Of a stretch of DNA of 64,000 bases, positions 1-8,591 are shown piece after piece (the first letter of the stretch is position 1; the number at the start of each line of letters is the position of its first letter). The stretch covers positions 824,521 through 888,520 of the forward strand of contig NZ_CP082286.1 in assembly GCF_019880245.1 (NCBI RefSeq), read 5' to 3'. The position numbers and the translations under genes are program-made. A model generated the notes under the pieces. That model worked only from the letters and a program-made list of their open reading frames with translations. It was not told where the DNA came from and searched no databases. Source of the DNA: Halobaculum roseum. Lineage in GTDB: Archaea > Halobacteriota > Halobacteria > Halobacteriales > Haloferacaceae.

Positions 1-1
1 C

Positions 2-967
2 GATGAGGCGAGCGAGGACGCGGTCGACACCGACGAGTCCGACGACGGGATCCAGAACGGGGACTTCCTCCGGCTGGACTACACCGTTCGGACCGTCCCC
101 GGCGAGGACGAGGAGGAGGGCCGCGTGGTCGACACGACCCACAAGGAGGTCGCCGAGGAGGCCGGCATCGACGACGACGAGTACGACTTCTCCCCGCGCA
201 TCATCGTCGTCGGCGAGGGCCACGTGTTCGCGTCCGTCGACGAGGACCTGGTCGGCCGCGAGGTCGGCGACTCCAACGTCGTCACCGTCCCCGCCGAGGA
301 GGCGTTCGGCGAGTTCGACCCCGACGACGTGCGCACCGTCAGCGCCGAGAAGATCCCGGAGGACGACCGCTACCCCGGCGCGCAGGTCACCATCGACGGC
401 GAGCAGGGCTACGTCGAGACGGTCATCGGCGGGCGCTCGCGCGTCGACTTCAACCACCCGCTCGCGGGCGACGACCTCGAGTACGACTACGAGATCCTCG
501 AGCTCGTCGACGACGACGAGGAGAAGGCCGCCGGCCTCATCGGCATGTACCTCCAGGAGACCCCCGAGGTCCGCATCGAGGAGGAGACCGTCGAGGAGGA
601 GGTCACCGTCGAGGCCCACGAGGACGAGGAGACCGGCGAGGTCGACCGCGAGACCGAGCTCCAGGAGGTCGACAAGCGCACGCTGTACATCGAGGCGACG
701 CCGATGATGCAGATGAACCAGCAGTGGATGTTCTCGAAGCAGCAGATCGCCCAGGACATCATGGGCCGCCTCGACCTCGACCGCGTCGTCGTCGAGGAGG
801 TCATCGACGGCTCCGGCGGCATGATGGGCGGCATGGGCGGCATGATGGGCGGCATGGGCGGCATGGGCGGCGGCGACGTCGAGGAGGCGCTCGACGACGT
901 CGACATGGACGACATGGACGTCGACGCCGACGAGCTCGTCGAGGAGCTCGAGGACGCCGAGGAGTAA
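2..967 (+). CDS. FKBP/SlyD-type peptidyl-prolyl cis-trans isomerase, 5' end outside window
   Basis: Catalyses proline cis-trans isomerisation during folding, in the cytosol. The frame is open from the first bases, so the N-terminus is missing. The visible part begins in the first FKBP strand (QNGDFLRLDYTV) and carries the family hallmarks VPAEEAFGE and FNHPLAGDDLEYDYEILE, with the SlyD-like insert between them. A C-terminal extension of about 150 residues follows the FKBP core, as in large archaeal FKBPs. It ends in a Met/Gly run (GGMMGGMGGMMGGMGG, about 815-880) and an acidic tail. Similar GGM runs occur in DnaK and DnaJ later in this window. Family assignment is firm; the role of the tail is unknown. 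Confidence 0.93.
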   Translation, partial: DEASEDAVDTDESDDGIQNGDFLRLDYTVRTVPGEDEEEGRVVDTTHKEVAEEAGIDDDEYDFSPRIIVVGEGHVFASVDEDLVGREVGDSNVVTVPAEEAFGEFDPDDVRTVSAEKIPEDDRYPGAQVTIDGEQGYVETVIGGRSRVDFNHPLAGDDLEYDYEILELVDDDEEKAAGLIGMYLQETPEVRIEEETVEEEVTVEAHEDEETGEVDRETELQEVDKRTLYIEATPMMQMNQQWMFSKQQIAQDIMGRLDLDRVVVEEVIDGSGGMMGGMGGMMGGMGGMGGGDVEEALDDVDMDDMDVDADELVEELEDAEE

Positions 968-1042
968 CCCGCTCGCGCGTTCGCCGGCGGTCGCGCCCGC
1001 GAACCGACACCGATTACTTCCGGTTCACCGTTCCACCGATAG

Positions 1043-1303
1043 ATGGATCTCAGCGACGCGCGCGAGGACCTCGCCGTCGCCGGCGCGGCGGCCCTGGGGG
1101 CGGTCGTGCTGACGGTCGGACTGGACCTGCTCGGGGGCGTCGCGGTGTCGACCCCCGCGAGGGTCGCCCCGCTGGTCGTCTACTTCGCGTACCTGTTCAC
1201 CCGCAAGGGCGGCCCGTACGCCTCGTTCGACACCCCGCGCAACTGGACCGCGTTGGTGGTCGCCGTCACCGTCGCGGCCGGCGCCTACGCGGTCGCGACG
1301 TGA
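1043..1303 (+). CDS. small membrane protein, unknown function
   Basis: An 86-residue protein with three hydrophobic stretches (about residues 11-33, 42-55 and 68-85), so probably an integral membrane protein with two or three spans. A polar loop (TRKGGPYASFDTPRNW) lies before the last span. It sits 75 bases after the FKBP gene on the same strand. I recognise no family. Codon use and GC match the neighbours, which supports a real gene. Confidence 0.7.
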   Translation: MDLSDAREDLAVAGAAALGAVVLTVGLDLLGGVAVSTPARVAPLVVYFAYLFTRKGGPYASFDTPRNWTALVVAVTVAAGAYAVAT

Positions 1304-1379
1304 CCCCGTCGCCGGCGCGCGAGCGCTCGCACGCGTCCCCAGCCGCGGGGCTTAACAGCGGGCGATACCAAGGCGGGCT

Positions 1380-1781
1380 ATGAGCATCGAGACCGACGCG
1401 CCCGAGGCGGCCGCGGCCGACGACTCGGTCGAAGCCCTCGCGACGGAGTTGGGCGACGCCATCGCGGACTCGCCCGCGTACCGCCGCTTCGAGGAGGCGA
1501 AGGCGGCCGTCCAGAACGACGAGGAGGCGCAGGCGCGTATCTCCGAGTTCGAACAGCTCCGCCAGGAGTTCGCGATGGCCAAGCAGGCGGGCCAGGCCGA
1601 CCAGGAGACGATGGAGAAGGTGCAGGCCGCACAACAGGAACTCCACTCGCTGCCGGTGATGCGGGAGTACGTCGAGGCGCAGGACGAACTGGAGGAGCGG
1701 CTCGAAGCGCTGAACCGGGCGATCTCCGACCCGCTGGCCGTCGACTTCGGCGGCAAGGCCGGCGGCTGCTGTCACGACTGA
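1380..1781 (+). CDS. YlbF/YmcA-family (DUF964) protein
   Basis: A 133-residue, mostly alpha-helical cytosolic protein. The central segment (about residues 20-115: AIADSPAYRRFEEAKAAV, then EQLRQEFAMAKQAGQ and LHSLPVMREYVEAQ) matches the helical pattern of the YlbF/YmcA family. In Bacillus, members of this family help control RNase Y-dependent processing and competence. The archaeal role is not established. The C-terminus ends in GGCCHD, a Cys-Cys-His cluster that could bind a metal; this is inference. The ATG at 1380 follows a short AT-poor leader with no obvious alternative. Confidence 0.82.
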   Translation: MSIETDAPEAAAADDSVEALATELGDAIADSPAYRRFEEAKAAVQNDEEAQARISEFEQLRQEFAMAKQAGQADQETMEKVQAAQQELHSLPVMREYVEAQDELEERLEALNRAISDPLAVDFGGKAGGCCHD

Positions 1782-1906
1782 GGCGACTGCCGTCACGACC
1801 GAGCCGGCGACGCTGCTGGCAAGATCACCTTCTCACCGCGTGGCGGCCTACCCTGCTCTGCCCCACGAACGCGAGTATTGAAACCCGATAGCGACCCAGC
1901 CGCCCC

Positions 1907-2611
1907 ATGCTCGCGGTCACCGGCGGCAAGGGCGGAACGGGAAAGACGACGACGGCGCTCGGCCTGGCTCGCGCGTTCGGGGCCGACGGAACGGAGACGG
2001 TCGTCGTCGACGCCGACTGGGACCTGCCGGATCTGGGCGCGATCGCCGGGGTTGAACGCAGGATCGCGTACCCCGACGGCGACGCCGCTCGATCGCCCCT
2101 GGCGGCCGCGGTCCCCGACGCCGACGGAGCGAACGTTCGGGTCCTCCCGGCGCCGACGGCCCCACGCGAGCGGGACGTTCGGGAATCGCTGCGGCGGATC
2201 GCCGCGGCGACACCCGAGGCGACGCGGGCGGTCGTCGACTGCCCCGCGGGCGCCGCCGCGGACGCGGTCGCGCCCCTTCGGGTCGCCGAGCGAGCGATAC
2301 TCGTGACGGAAGCGTGTGCGCCCGCGCTGCACGACGCCGCGAAGATGGCCGCGGTCGCCCGGCGACTGGGAACGCCGGTCGCCGGTGCCGTCGTGACCCG
2401 ATCGACCGTCGTCCCGCCGGGCGTGCGCGACCTCCTCGGGTGCCCGCTCCTCGCGCGGGTGCCGAGCGCGTCGTCCCCGACCGCCCGGAACGAGAGCACG
2501 AACGGGTCCGAACCCGTGCTCGGGGACGAGCGGGTCGCCGGGGCGTACGAGCGGGCCGCGGACGCACTGACGCGGGCGGATCCGGACGATCCCGTCCCGA
2601 CACGGGCGTGA
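1907..2611 (+). CDS. MinD/ParA-like P-loop ATPase
   Basis: A 234-residue ATPase of the SIMIBI (MinD/ParA) class. The deviant Walker A motif, KGGTGKTTT, is at residues 8-16 with the signature first lysine. A Walker A'-type VVVDADWDLPDLG follows, then Walker B-like AVVDCPAGA and the family pattern RAILVTEACAPALHDAAK. MinD-like proteins act as dimers on the nucleoid or membrane in positioning and segregation; haloarchaea carry several paralogues of differing function. No C-terminal amphipathic membrane-targeting helix is obvious. The next gene, 37 bases downstream, encodes a RecA-like protein, so the two may be co-transcribed. Confidence 0.88.
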   Translation: MLAVTGGKGGTGKTTTALGLARAFGADGTETVVVDADWDLPDLGAIAGVERRIAYPDGDAARSPLAAAVPDADGANVRVLPAPTAPRERDVRESLRRIAAATPEATRAVVDCPAGAAADAVAPLRVAERAILVTEACAPALHDAAKMAAVARRLGTPVAGAVVTRSTVVPPGVRDLLGCPLLARVPSASSPTARNESTNGSEPVLGDERVAGAYERAADALTRADPDDPVPTRA

Positions 2612-2648
2612 GAAACGGTTATGTCGCGTCGGTCCGTCACCGGATCGC

Positions 2649-3275
2649 ATGGCGGATCGCCTCCCGACCGGGATCGACGTGCTCGACCGTCGGTTCGACG
2701 GCGGGATCCCGGCCGGGAGCATCGTGCTGTTCTCGGCGGACCCGGCGAGCCAGTCGGAGCTGCTGCTGTACGAGCTCACGGCCGCGCGGGGGACGCTGTA
2801 CCTCACGACGCTGCGCTCGGATCAGGCGGTGTCGGACGCGATCGATCGGACGAAATCACGGGTGGGGACGCCGACCGTCCGCGACATCGGCGGCGACGCG
2901 CCACTGGACGCGGCGAACCGGCTCGTCAGCGCGCTCCCGGAGAACGCGAACCTCATCGTCGACGTGGCCGACCCGCTGGAGCGGGCCGACCGCTCGCGAT
3001 ACCGGCGCTTCCTCACGGAGCTGCAGACGGCGATGGTCAACACCGAGAGCGTCGCCTTCCTCCACGCGATGAAGCGCGACGACGAGCCGAGGAACCGTGC
3101 GATGACCGAACACGTCGCCGACGTGGTGTGGGACCTCGACACCCAGGTACGCGGCTCCGACGTGGTCAACAAGCTCGCCGTCCCGAAGTTCCGCGGCGGC
3201 CGCGCGCTCGACGAGACGGTGAAGCTGAAGCTGGAGGAGCAGGTCGCCATCGACACCTCCCGCGACATCGCCTAG
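2649..3275 (+). CDS. RecA/RAD55-like protein with degenerate Walker A
   Basis: A 208-residue protein with the fold signature of the KaiC/RAD55 group: TGIDVLDRRFDGGIPAGSIVLF at the N-terminus, Walker B-like NLIVDVADPLE around residue 100, and a C-terminal KLAVPKFRGGRAL segment. Where the P-loop should read GxxGxGKT, the sequence is SADPASQSE, so both the glycines and the catalytic Lys/Thr are absent. It is therefore unlikely to hydrolyse ATP and may be a regulatory or structural paralogue. It follows the MinD-like gene closely. Haloarchaeal genomes carry related uncharacterised single-domain RAD55-like proteins. Confidence 0.8.
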   Translation: MADRLPTGIDVLDRRFDGGIPAGSIVLFSADPASQSELLLYELTAARGTLYLTTLRSDQAVSDAIDRTKSRVGTPTVRDIGGDAPLDAANRLVSALPENANLIVDVADPLERADRSRYRRFLTELQTAMVNTESVAFLHAMKRDDEPRNRAMTEHVADVVWDLDTQVRGSDVVNKLAVPKFRGGRALDETVKLKLEEQVAIDTSRDIA

Positions 3276-3323
3276 GCGTCGCGTACCGGTTCGGTTTTCA
3301 TTCCGGCGCGCCCGCTCGCGGGT

Positions 3324-4343
3324 ATGGTCTCGCTGCTCCCCGCGATCGCGCTCGCGGTCGTCGGCACCGCCGTCGTCTGGGTCGCCGGCGGCCGGCTCGA
3401 ATCCGCGAGCGAACGGCTCGGCGCCCACTACGGGCTTCCCGCCGTCGTGCAGGGCGCCGTCATCGCCGCCGTCGGATCGTCGTTCCCGGAGCTGACGAGC
3501 GTCGTCCTCGCGGTGTTGCTGCACGGGAACTTCGACCTCGGCGTCGGCGCCATAGTCGGATCGGCCGTGTTCAACATCCTCGTCATCCCCGGCTGGAGCG
3601 CCCTCCGCGGGCGGGGGCTGCGGGCCGACCGCGACGTCGTGTACAAGGAGACGCAGTTCTACATGCTCGCGGTCGCCGTGCTGCTGCTCACGTTCTCGCT
3701 GGGCGTGATCTACGCGCCGCAGCCGACGACGAACGGGCTCACGTCGACGCTCACGCGACCGCTGGCGTTGATCCCCCTCGCGTTGTACGCGGTGTACCTC
3801 TTCATCCAGTCGCAGGACGTGTCCGACTTCGAGGCCCCGGAGGTGAACGACGTGAACCCCGTCCGCCAGTGGCTCCTGCTTGCGGGCTCGCTCGTCGCCA
3901 TCCTCGTCGGCGTCGAGGCGCTCGTGCAGGCGGCGATCTCGCTCGAGACCGCGCTCGGCGTCCCGTCGACCGTCTGGGGGCTCACGGTCGTCGCCGCGGG
4001 GACGAGCCTGCCGGACACGGTCGTGTCGGTGCGCGCCGCGGAGGCCGGCCGCGGGCCGACGAGCCTCGCGAACGTCCTCGGCAGCAACACCTTCGACCTG
4101 CTCGTGGCCGTTCCCGTCGGGGTCCTGCTCGTTCCGGGCGGAACCGTGGCGTTGGACTTCGGCACCGCGGTCCCGATGATGGGCTTTCTCACCGTCGCGA
4201 CGCTGGGCTTCCTCGTCGTCACGCGGACCGACCTCGAACTCGACCGGCCCGAGGCGGTGTCGCTGCTCGGGCTGTACGCCGTCTTCCTGATCTGGATGGT
4301 GCTGGAGACGCTCGGGGTGACGGCGCTGGTTCCGGGCGTGTGA
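3324..4343 (+). CDS. CaCA-family sodium/calcium (cation) exchanger
   Basis: A 339-residue integral membrane antiporter with about ten predicted spans. The two inverted alpha repeats typical of the family are visible: GSSFPELTSVV followed by GSAVFNIL (about residues 52-80), and AAGTSLPDTVVSV followed by GSNTFDLL (about residues 225-260). The acidic residue in each alpha motif, an ion ligand in characterised members, is kept (Glu in the first, Asp in the second). Exchange of Na+ for Ca2+ or a related cation is expected. A second paralogue lies at 30.9-32.0 kb. Confidence 0.9.
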   Translation: MVSLLPAIALAVVGTAVVWVAGGRLESASERLGAHYGLPAVVQGAVIAAVGSSFPELTSVVLAVLLHGNFDLGVGAIVGSAVFNILVIPGWSALRGRGLRADRDVVYKETQFYMLAVAVLLLTFSLGVIYAPQPTTNGLTSTLTRPLALIPLALYAVYLFIQSQDVSDFEAPEVNDVNPVRQWLLLAGSLVAILVGVEALVQAAISLETALGVPSTVWGLTVVAAGTSLPDTVVSVRAAEAGRGPTSLANVLGSNTFDLLVAVPVGVLLVPGGTVALDFGTAVPMMGFLTVATLGFLVVTRTDLELDRPEAVSLLGLYAVFLIWMVLETLGVTALVPGV

Positions 4344-4345
4344 CC

Positions 4346-5338
4346 CTACAGCAGCCGTCCCTGCGCGACCGGGACGACCGACCCGCCGACCTCGACACGG
4401 GGGTCGCCGTCCGCGTCGCGCTCGGCGCGCAGGCGAAGCCGCGAGGGACGCCCCAACTCGTACCCCTGCTCGACCGTCGCGGCGACCGATCCGTGGCCGA
4501 GGTACCCGCGTTCGAGTAGCCACCCGGCGAGACAGCCGGCGGCCGACCCGGTCGCCGGGTCCTCCGGGACGCCGGCCCAGTCGGCGAACACCCGCGCGTG
4601 GAGGTCGCCGCCGTCGACGCCGCCGCGGGCGAACGCGAGGACGTTGTGCCCGCCGTACTCGTCGATGAACTCGCCGTACGCGGGCTCGGTCGTGCTCGCG
4701 CGCTCGACCGCATCGAGCGAGGCGAGCGGGACCACGAGCGTCGGAAGTCCAGTCGAGACCGCCTGTACGGGGTACTCGTCGTCGATATCGGCGGGGTCGA
4801 GCCCGAGCACGGCGGCGGCGACCTCGCCGGGAACCGTTTCGCCGAACTCCGGCGGGATCTGGCGCATCCAGTACTCCTCGGGGGCGTCGTCGCCGGCCGG
4901 ATCGGTGTCGTGGTCGCCGTGGTCGTCGCCGTCCCCGTTGTCGCCAGCCTCGCCCCCCTCGACCCACACGTCGATCGGACCGACGCCGAGGTCCAGGGTG
5001 AGGCGGTCGGTCGAGCCGTCGCCGACCAGTTCCCGCAACACTGCCGCGGTGCCGAGCGTCGGGTGGCCGGCGAAGGGGATCTCCTCGGCCGGGTCGAAGA
5101 TCCGCACGTCGCGGCCGGCGTCGGTCGTCCCGCCGACGAACGTACACTCCGAGAAGTTCGTCTCGCGGGTGAGCGCGAGCGCCTCGTCGGCGTCGACGTC
5201 GGCGGCGTCGTGGAACACGGCGAGCTGGTTGCCGGTGAATCGCTCGTCGCCGCGGGTGAACACGTCCACAACGTGGAACGTTTTTCCACGGGAGGACGGC
5301 GTCCCGCCGTCGACCGAGTGGAACCGGTGGCCGGTCAT
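4346..5338 (-). CDS. PhzF-family isomerase-like protein
   Basis: A cytosolic enzyme of the PhzF/YHI9 fold. Hallmarks are DVFTRGDERFTGNQLAVF, RETNFSECTFV (the Glu aligns with the catalytic Glu of PhzF), IPFAGHPTLGTAAVL, and near the C-terminus VPEDPATGSAAGCLAGWL. Characterised members catalyse isomerisations such as that in phenazine synthesis. Most archaeal homologues have unknown substrates, and no phenazine genes are nearby. An acidic insert at about residues 135-150 (DNGDGDDHGDHD) looks like a halophilic addition. An in-frame ATG at 5371 would add 11 residues; I prefer 5338 because family proteins start close to the VDVFT strand. It converges with the exchanger, 2 bases apart. Confidence 0.88.
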   Translation of the reverse strand: MTGHRFHSVDGGTPSSRGKTFHVVDVFTRGDERFTGNQLAVFHDAADVDADEALALTRETNFSECTFVGGTTDAGRDVRIFDPAEEIPFAGHPTLGTAAVLRELVGDGSTDRLTLDLGVGPIDVWVEGGEAGDNGDGDDHGDHDTDPAGDDAPEEYWMRQIPPEFGETVPGEVAAAVLGLDPADIDDEYPVQAVSTGLPTLVVPLASLDAVERASTTEPAYGEFIDEYGGHNVLAFARGGVDGGDLHARVFADWAGVPEDPATGSAAGCLAGWLLERGYLGHGSVAATVEQGYELGRPSRLRLRAERDADGDPRVEVGGSVVPVAQGRLL

Positions 5339-5449
5339 GTCGACGACTGCGGCGCGGAGCGGTAAGGGCATATCGGCGGCGTGACAGCCGTTCTCGCGCG
5401 GCTTCCCGGAGCGCGCCGCTTAACCGGCTCCGGTAGTTATCGGGGTGCA

Positions 5450-6487
5450 ATGAGCCAGCGGAGCGAGGGCGACCTCACCAAGACGGGGATGTCGCTCAAA
5501 CACGACCGCGAGTGGGACTACGAACTCGACCGAATCGTCGAGGCGGTCGAGGAGCGCGACGCCGACAAGGTCGGCCTCCAGTTCCCCGAGGGGCTGAAGC
5601 GCCGCGCGCCCGCGGTCGCCGACGATCTCCGGGAACTGACCGAGGACGTGACCTACCTCATCTCGGGGCAGCCCTGCTACGGCGCCTGCGACCTCGACAC
5701 CTACCTGATGCGGCGCTGCGACGTGTTCGTCCACTTCGGGCACTCGCCGATGAAGGAGTCGGACAAGATCATCTACGTCCCCCTCTTCTCCAACGTCGAC
5801 CCCTTCCCGATCATGGAGGAGTCGCTGGCGAAACTCGAGGATCCGGAGGACGACCCCGACGTGGGGCTGGTGACGACCGCCCAGCACATGAACCTCTTCG
5901 GCGACATGGTCGACTGGCTGGAGGAGCGCGGCTACGAGGTCCACACCCGCCGCGGCGACGACCGCCTCACCCACGAGGGGCAGGTGCTCGGCTGCAACTA
6001 CGCCAGCGCCGACATCGACGCCGAGCAGGTGCTGTACGTCGGCGGCGGGAAGTTCCACCCGCTCGGACTGGCGATGGAACACCCCGAGAAGACGGTCGTC
6101 ATCGGCGACCCCGTCAACAACGTCGTGACGGTCGCCGACACCGAGAAGTTCCTCAAACAGCGCTACGGCGCCGTCCACCGCGCGATGGACGCCGACACCT
6201 TCGGCGTCATCTTCTGCACGAAGATCGGGCAGGGCCGCTGGGATCAGGCCGAGGAGATCGTCGAGAACAACGACAACGCCCACCTCATCACGATGGACGA
6301 GGTGACGCCCGACCGTCTCCGCAACTTCGACTTCGACGCGTTCGTCAACACGGGCTGCCCGCGGATCACCACCGACGACGGGCCGCGCTTCCACAAGCCG
6401 ATGCTCACCCCCGGCGAGTACGAGATCGCCGTCGGGAACAAGCCGCTCGAGGACCTGGAGTTCGACACCTTCCACGGCACCTGGTAA
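5450..6487 (+). CDS. dph2: Dph2-type diphthamide synthase (first step of EF-2 diphthamide formation)
   Basis: Transfers a 3-amino-3-carboxypropyl group from S-adenosylmethionine to the histidine of translation elongation factor 2, using a non-canonical radical mechanism on a [4Fe-4S] cluster. The three cluster cysteines sit in their expected contexts: GQPCYGACDL, LGCNYASAD and NTGCPRI, one per repeated domain. VGLQFPEGLKRRA near the N-terminus and VHFGHSPM are also typical. Length (345 residues) matches archaeal Dph2. The ATG at 5450 begins MSQRSEGDL; the frame is open further upstream, but that part is low-quality arginine-rich sequence. Confidence 0.95.
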   Translation: MSQRSEGDLTKTGMSLKHDREWDYELDRIVEAVEERDADKVGLQFPEGLKRRAPAVADDLRELTEDVTYLISGQPCYGACDLDTYLMRRCDVFVHFGHSPMKESDKIIYVPLFSNVDPFPIMEESLAKLEDPEDDPDVGLVTTAQHMNLFGDMVDWLEERGYEVHTRRGDDRLTHEGQVLGCNYASADIDAEQVLYVGGGKFHPLGLAMEHPEKTVVIGDPVNNVVTVADTEKFLKQRYGAVHRAMDADTFGVIFCTKIGQGRWDQAEEIVENNDNAHLITMDEVTPDRLRNFDFDAFVNTGCPRITTDDGPRFHKPMLTPGEYEIAVGNKPLEDLEFDTFHGTW

Positions 6488-6541
6488 GCGCGAGGGGGTC
6501 GATCACCCGCTCGTCGTGTCCGGTTTCGTCTCCGTTTTCGC

Positions 6542-7588
6542 CTACGTCTCTGTCTCCGTCTCCGTTTCCGTCTCCGTCTCCGTCTCCGTCTCGAGTTCTC
6601 GTGCCGTCACGCGATAGGCCGTCCCTCGAAACCGGAACGTCCACGGGTCGTTCACGCCGAACGGCGGGACCGTGCCGTTCGGCTCGACGAGCCGGACCGT
6701 GTCGACGCCCGGTTCGAACGCCGGGAGCGTCTTCCGGAGCCGCGGGTCCCGAACGATCTGCTCCGGGATCCGTCGCTCGGCTTCCGGGTCGTCGGCGCGC
6801 TCAAGGACGAACACGCACGGCCGTGTCTCCGCCGTGGACTGCACGTCCGTCCGGACGGTGACCGTCGACCCTCCGCGGCTCGTCTCCGTCACGGAGTCGG
6901 CGAGTGTCACCGTCAGCGGATCGCCATCGAGGACGAACCGGACCGCCAGCCCGGTCGACTCCCGATAGTCCTGTCCCTCGAACCATCCGTCCGTCTCGAA
7001 CGCGTACGTCCCGCCGCCGAGTCCGCCGATCGTCACTGACTCGCTCCCCTGGGGTCCACCGTACTGTGAGTCCGGGAGGGAGCGATCCACGTCCACGGTG
7101 AGGCGCCACGCGTGCTCCGATCCGGGAGAGAGAATCGACAGCGGTTGAGGAACGATCTGCGGGGCGACGTAATACCACGAGCCGTCGACCCGCTTCCAGA
7201 GCCCCCAGTTGTACGGGTTGTAGGCGAACGGGAGGTCGCTGTCGTTCACGAGCGAGAACCCGAACGTCGCCTCCGGGAGCGACCCCGACCGGCGATCGAC
7301 CGCCAGCCTGACGGGACTGTCCGGGCGCTCGTCCCCCCACCAGACGACCCGGACGACATCGTCGTCGAACGGCGGGCCGCCGGCCTCGTCGGAGGGAACG
7401 CCGATCTCGGGGTAGTCGACGGGCGTGTCGGTCGAGGTATCGGTCCCGTGGTCGGCTGAGTCGGTCGCCGTCGCGGTATCGGTCGCGTCCGCCGTCTGCG
7501 ACATCGCGGTGTCGGCCCGGTCGTCGGCCGGTGCGAGACAGCCGGCGGTCGCCAGCCCCAGCGACGCGAGGAGGGCACGTCGGTGCAC
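6542..7588 (-). CDS. secreted lipoprotein with immunoglobulin-like domain and Glu-Thr repeat tail
   Basis: The proposed GTG start at 7588 gives MHRRALLASLGLATAGCLAP, an Arg-Arg signal with lipobox LATAGC. This suggests Tat export and lipid attachment at the cysteine. A Thr/Asp/Ala-rich linker (about residues 20-60) follows, as in haloarchaeal surface lipoproteins. The rest is predicted beta-rich with several Tyr/Trp residues (AYNPYNWGLWKRVDGSWYY). It resembles extracellular beta-sandwich domains of unknown ligand. The last 16 residues are eight Glu-Thr pairs encoded by a 6-base repeat (6545-6594). Function unknown. Confidence 0.75.
   Translation of the reverse strand: MHRRALLASLGLATAGCLAPADDRADTAMSQTADATDTATATDSADHGTDTSTDTPVDYPEIGVPSDEAGGPPFDDDVVRVVWWGDERPDSPVRLAVDRRSGSLPEATFGFSLVNDSDLPFAYNPYNWGLWKRVDGSWYYVAPQIVPQPLSILSPGSEHAWRLTVDVDRSLPDSQYGGPQGSESVTIGGLGGGTYAFETDGWFEGQDYRESTGLAVRFVLDGDPLTVTLADSVTETSRGGSTVTVRTDVQSTAETRPCVFVLERADDPEAERRIPEQIVRDPRLRKTLPAFEPGVDTVRLVEPNGTVPPFGVNDPWTFRFRGTAYRVTARELETETETETETETETET
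6545..6594. repeat. hexanucleotide repeat encoding (Glu-Thr)8
   Basis: About eight copies of a GTCTCC-type unit (plus strand) directly precede the stop codon of the lipoprotein gene and encode its Glu-Thr tail. Two units differ by one base. Short tandem repeats like this can change copy number by slippage, altering tail length in steps of two residues. Confidence 0.85.
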
Positions 7589-7692
7589 GTCGGAGGGTCT
7601 CCGCTCCCCAGTAAGTGTCTTCGGGTGGACACGACGAGATCCGCCGACCGAGTACCGCAACCTATTCACTACGGGCGACACCTTCGCCGACG

Positions 7693-8253
7693 ATGCCCTC
7701 CACACGCACGGCAGGCAGAGCCGTCGGCGCGCTGGCGGCGCTCGCGTTCGTCGGCGTCGCCGCCGCACAGTACAGTGACCCCCGCACGTCGCTCGATCTG
7801 ACGACCCGGATCGGCGTCCAGTTCGCCGTCGGGTTCGTGATCAACCTCCTCCTCGGGGGCGCGTTGGTGGCGTTGAGCCCGGGGTACGCGGACCGCAAGC
7901 TCGACCAGTTCTCCTCGGACCCAGGTGAGACGATCGTCTGGGGCCTCATCGTCGGTATCGGGGTCCCGATCGTGCTGGTGATACTCGCGTTCACGATCAT
8001 CGGACTCGTGATCACCATCCCCGGGGTCCTGATCCTCGCGGGCGTCGGGATCGTCGGGTCGGCGGTGATGGTCGTGGTCGTCGGCGACGCCGTCACCGAG
8101 GGTGGAGCCGCCGGTACGACCGTCCTGGTGGGCGCGCTCGTTCTCGCGCTCCTCACCGCGATCCCGTTCGTCGGCGGACTGATCAACTGGCTGGTCGGCC
8201 TACCCGGTATCGGGATGGTCGGCCACGACCTCTATCGAGGCTGGAAAAACTGA
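7693..8253 (+). CDS. polytopic membrane protein, unknown function
   Basis: A 186-residue protein starting at the ATG at 7693 (MPSTRTAGRAVGALAAL). It has hydrophobic segments at about residues 9-25, 38-60, 78-105, 108-130 and 140-160, so four or five membrane spans are likely. Gly/Val/Ile-rich helices dominate (IIGLVITIPGVLILAGVGIVG). The C-terminus GMVGHDLYRGWKN is probably cytosolic. It is divergent from the lipoprotein at 6542-7588, with about 100 bases between starts. No family recognised. Confidence 0.75.
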   Translation: MPSTRTAGRAVGALAALAFVGVAAAQYSDPRTSLDLTTRIGVQFAVGFVINLLLGGALVALSPGYADRKLDQFSSDPGETIVWGLIVGIGVPIVLVILAFTIIGLVITIPGVLILAGVGIVGSAVMVVVVGDAVTEGGAAGTTVLVGALVLALLTAIPFVGGLINWLVGLPGIGMVGHDLYRGWKN

Positions 8254-8306
8254 GACCGCACCCGTCGTGACGGGGAGGTCGACGGGGCGATCCGACCGTC
8301 CGCCGG

Positions 8307-8456
8307 TCAGTTCGCCCGGATCTCGAACGTCTGTGCGTCGACCAGGTCGACGCACTCCGCGATGTTGTCGCGCATCGCCGCGAACTCCAGCGTCCGATGA
8401 ACGCTCGTTTCCATGTCCCCCATGTCGGTGTTCTGTGCCATATGCTTTCGGGGCAT
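8307..8456 (-). CDS. small haloarchaeal-type protein, 49 aa
   Basis: A short frame read as MPRKHMAQNTDMGDMETSV and ending QTFEIRAN before TGA. An internal ATG at 8441 would give 44 residues. It has balanced composition (Glu, Asp, Ala, Val and one Cys, without the Arg/Pro bias of antisense shadows) and fills a 330-base gap between two genes. An AT-rich stretch (ATAACTAT on the minus strand) lies about 20 bases before the start and could be a TATA element for a leaderless transcript. No function can be assigned. Confidence 0.5.
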   Translation of the reverse strand: MPRKHMAQNTDMGDMETSVHRTLEFAAMRDNIAECVDLVDAQTFEIRAN

Positions 8457-8591
8457 GGTACCACGGGTGATAGTTATCAGGCCGCTTCCGCCGGTTACTC
8501 GGTCCCAACCGGGCCGGCGGGGGAGTTCCGCCCGCCCCTCGGGCGGGTCCGAGGCGACAGACCTTACCGCTCATGCTCGGAAGCGACGGCC

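Noticed and set aside
2856-5450. Very long minus-strand open frame (over 800 codons)
   Set aside because: Arg/Asp/Gly-rich translation without any motif. It lies opposite the Ca/Na exchanger gene and in another frame of the phzF gene, both of which have clear family motifs.
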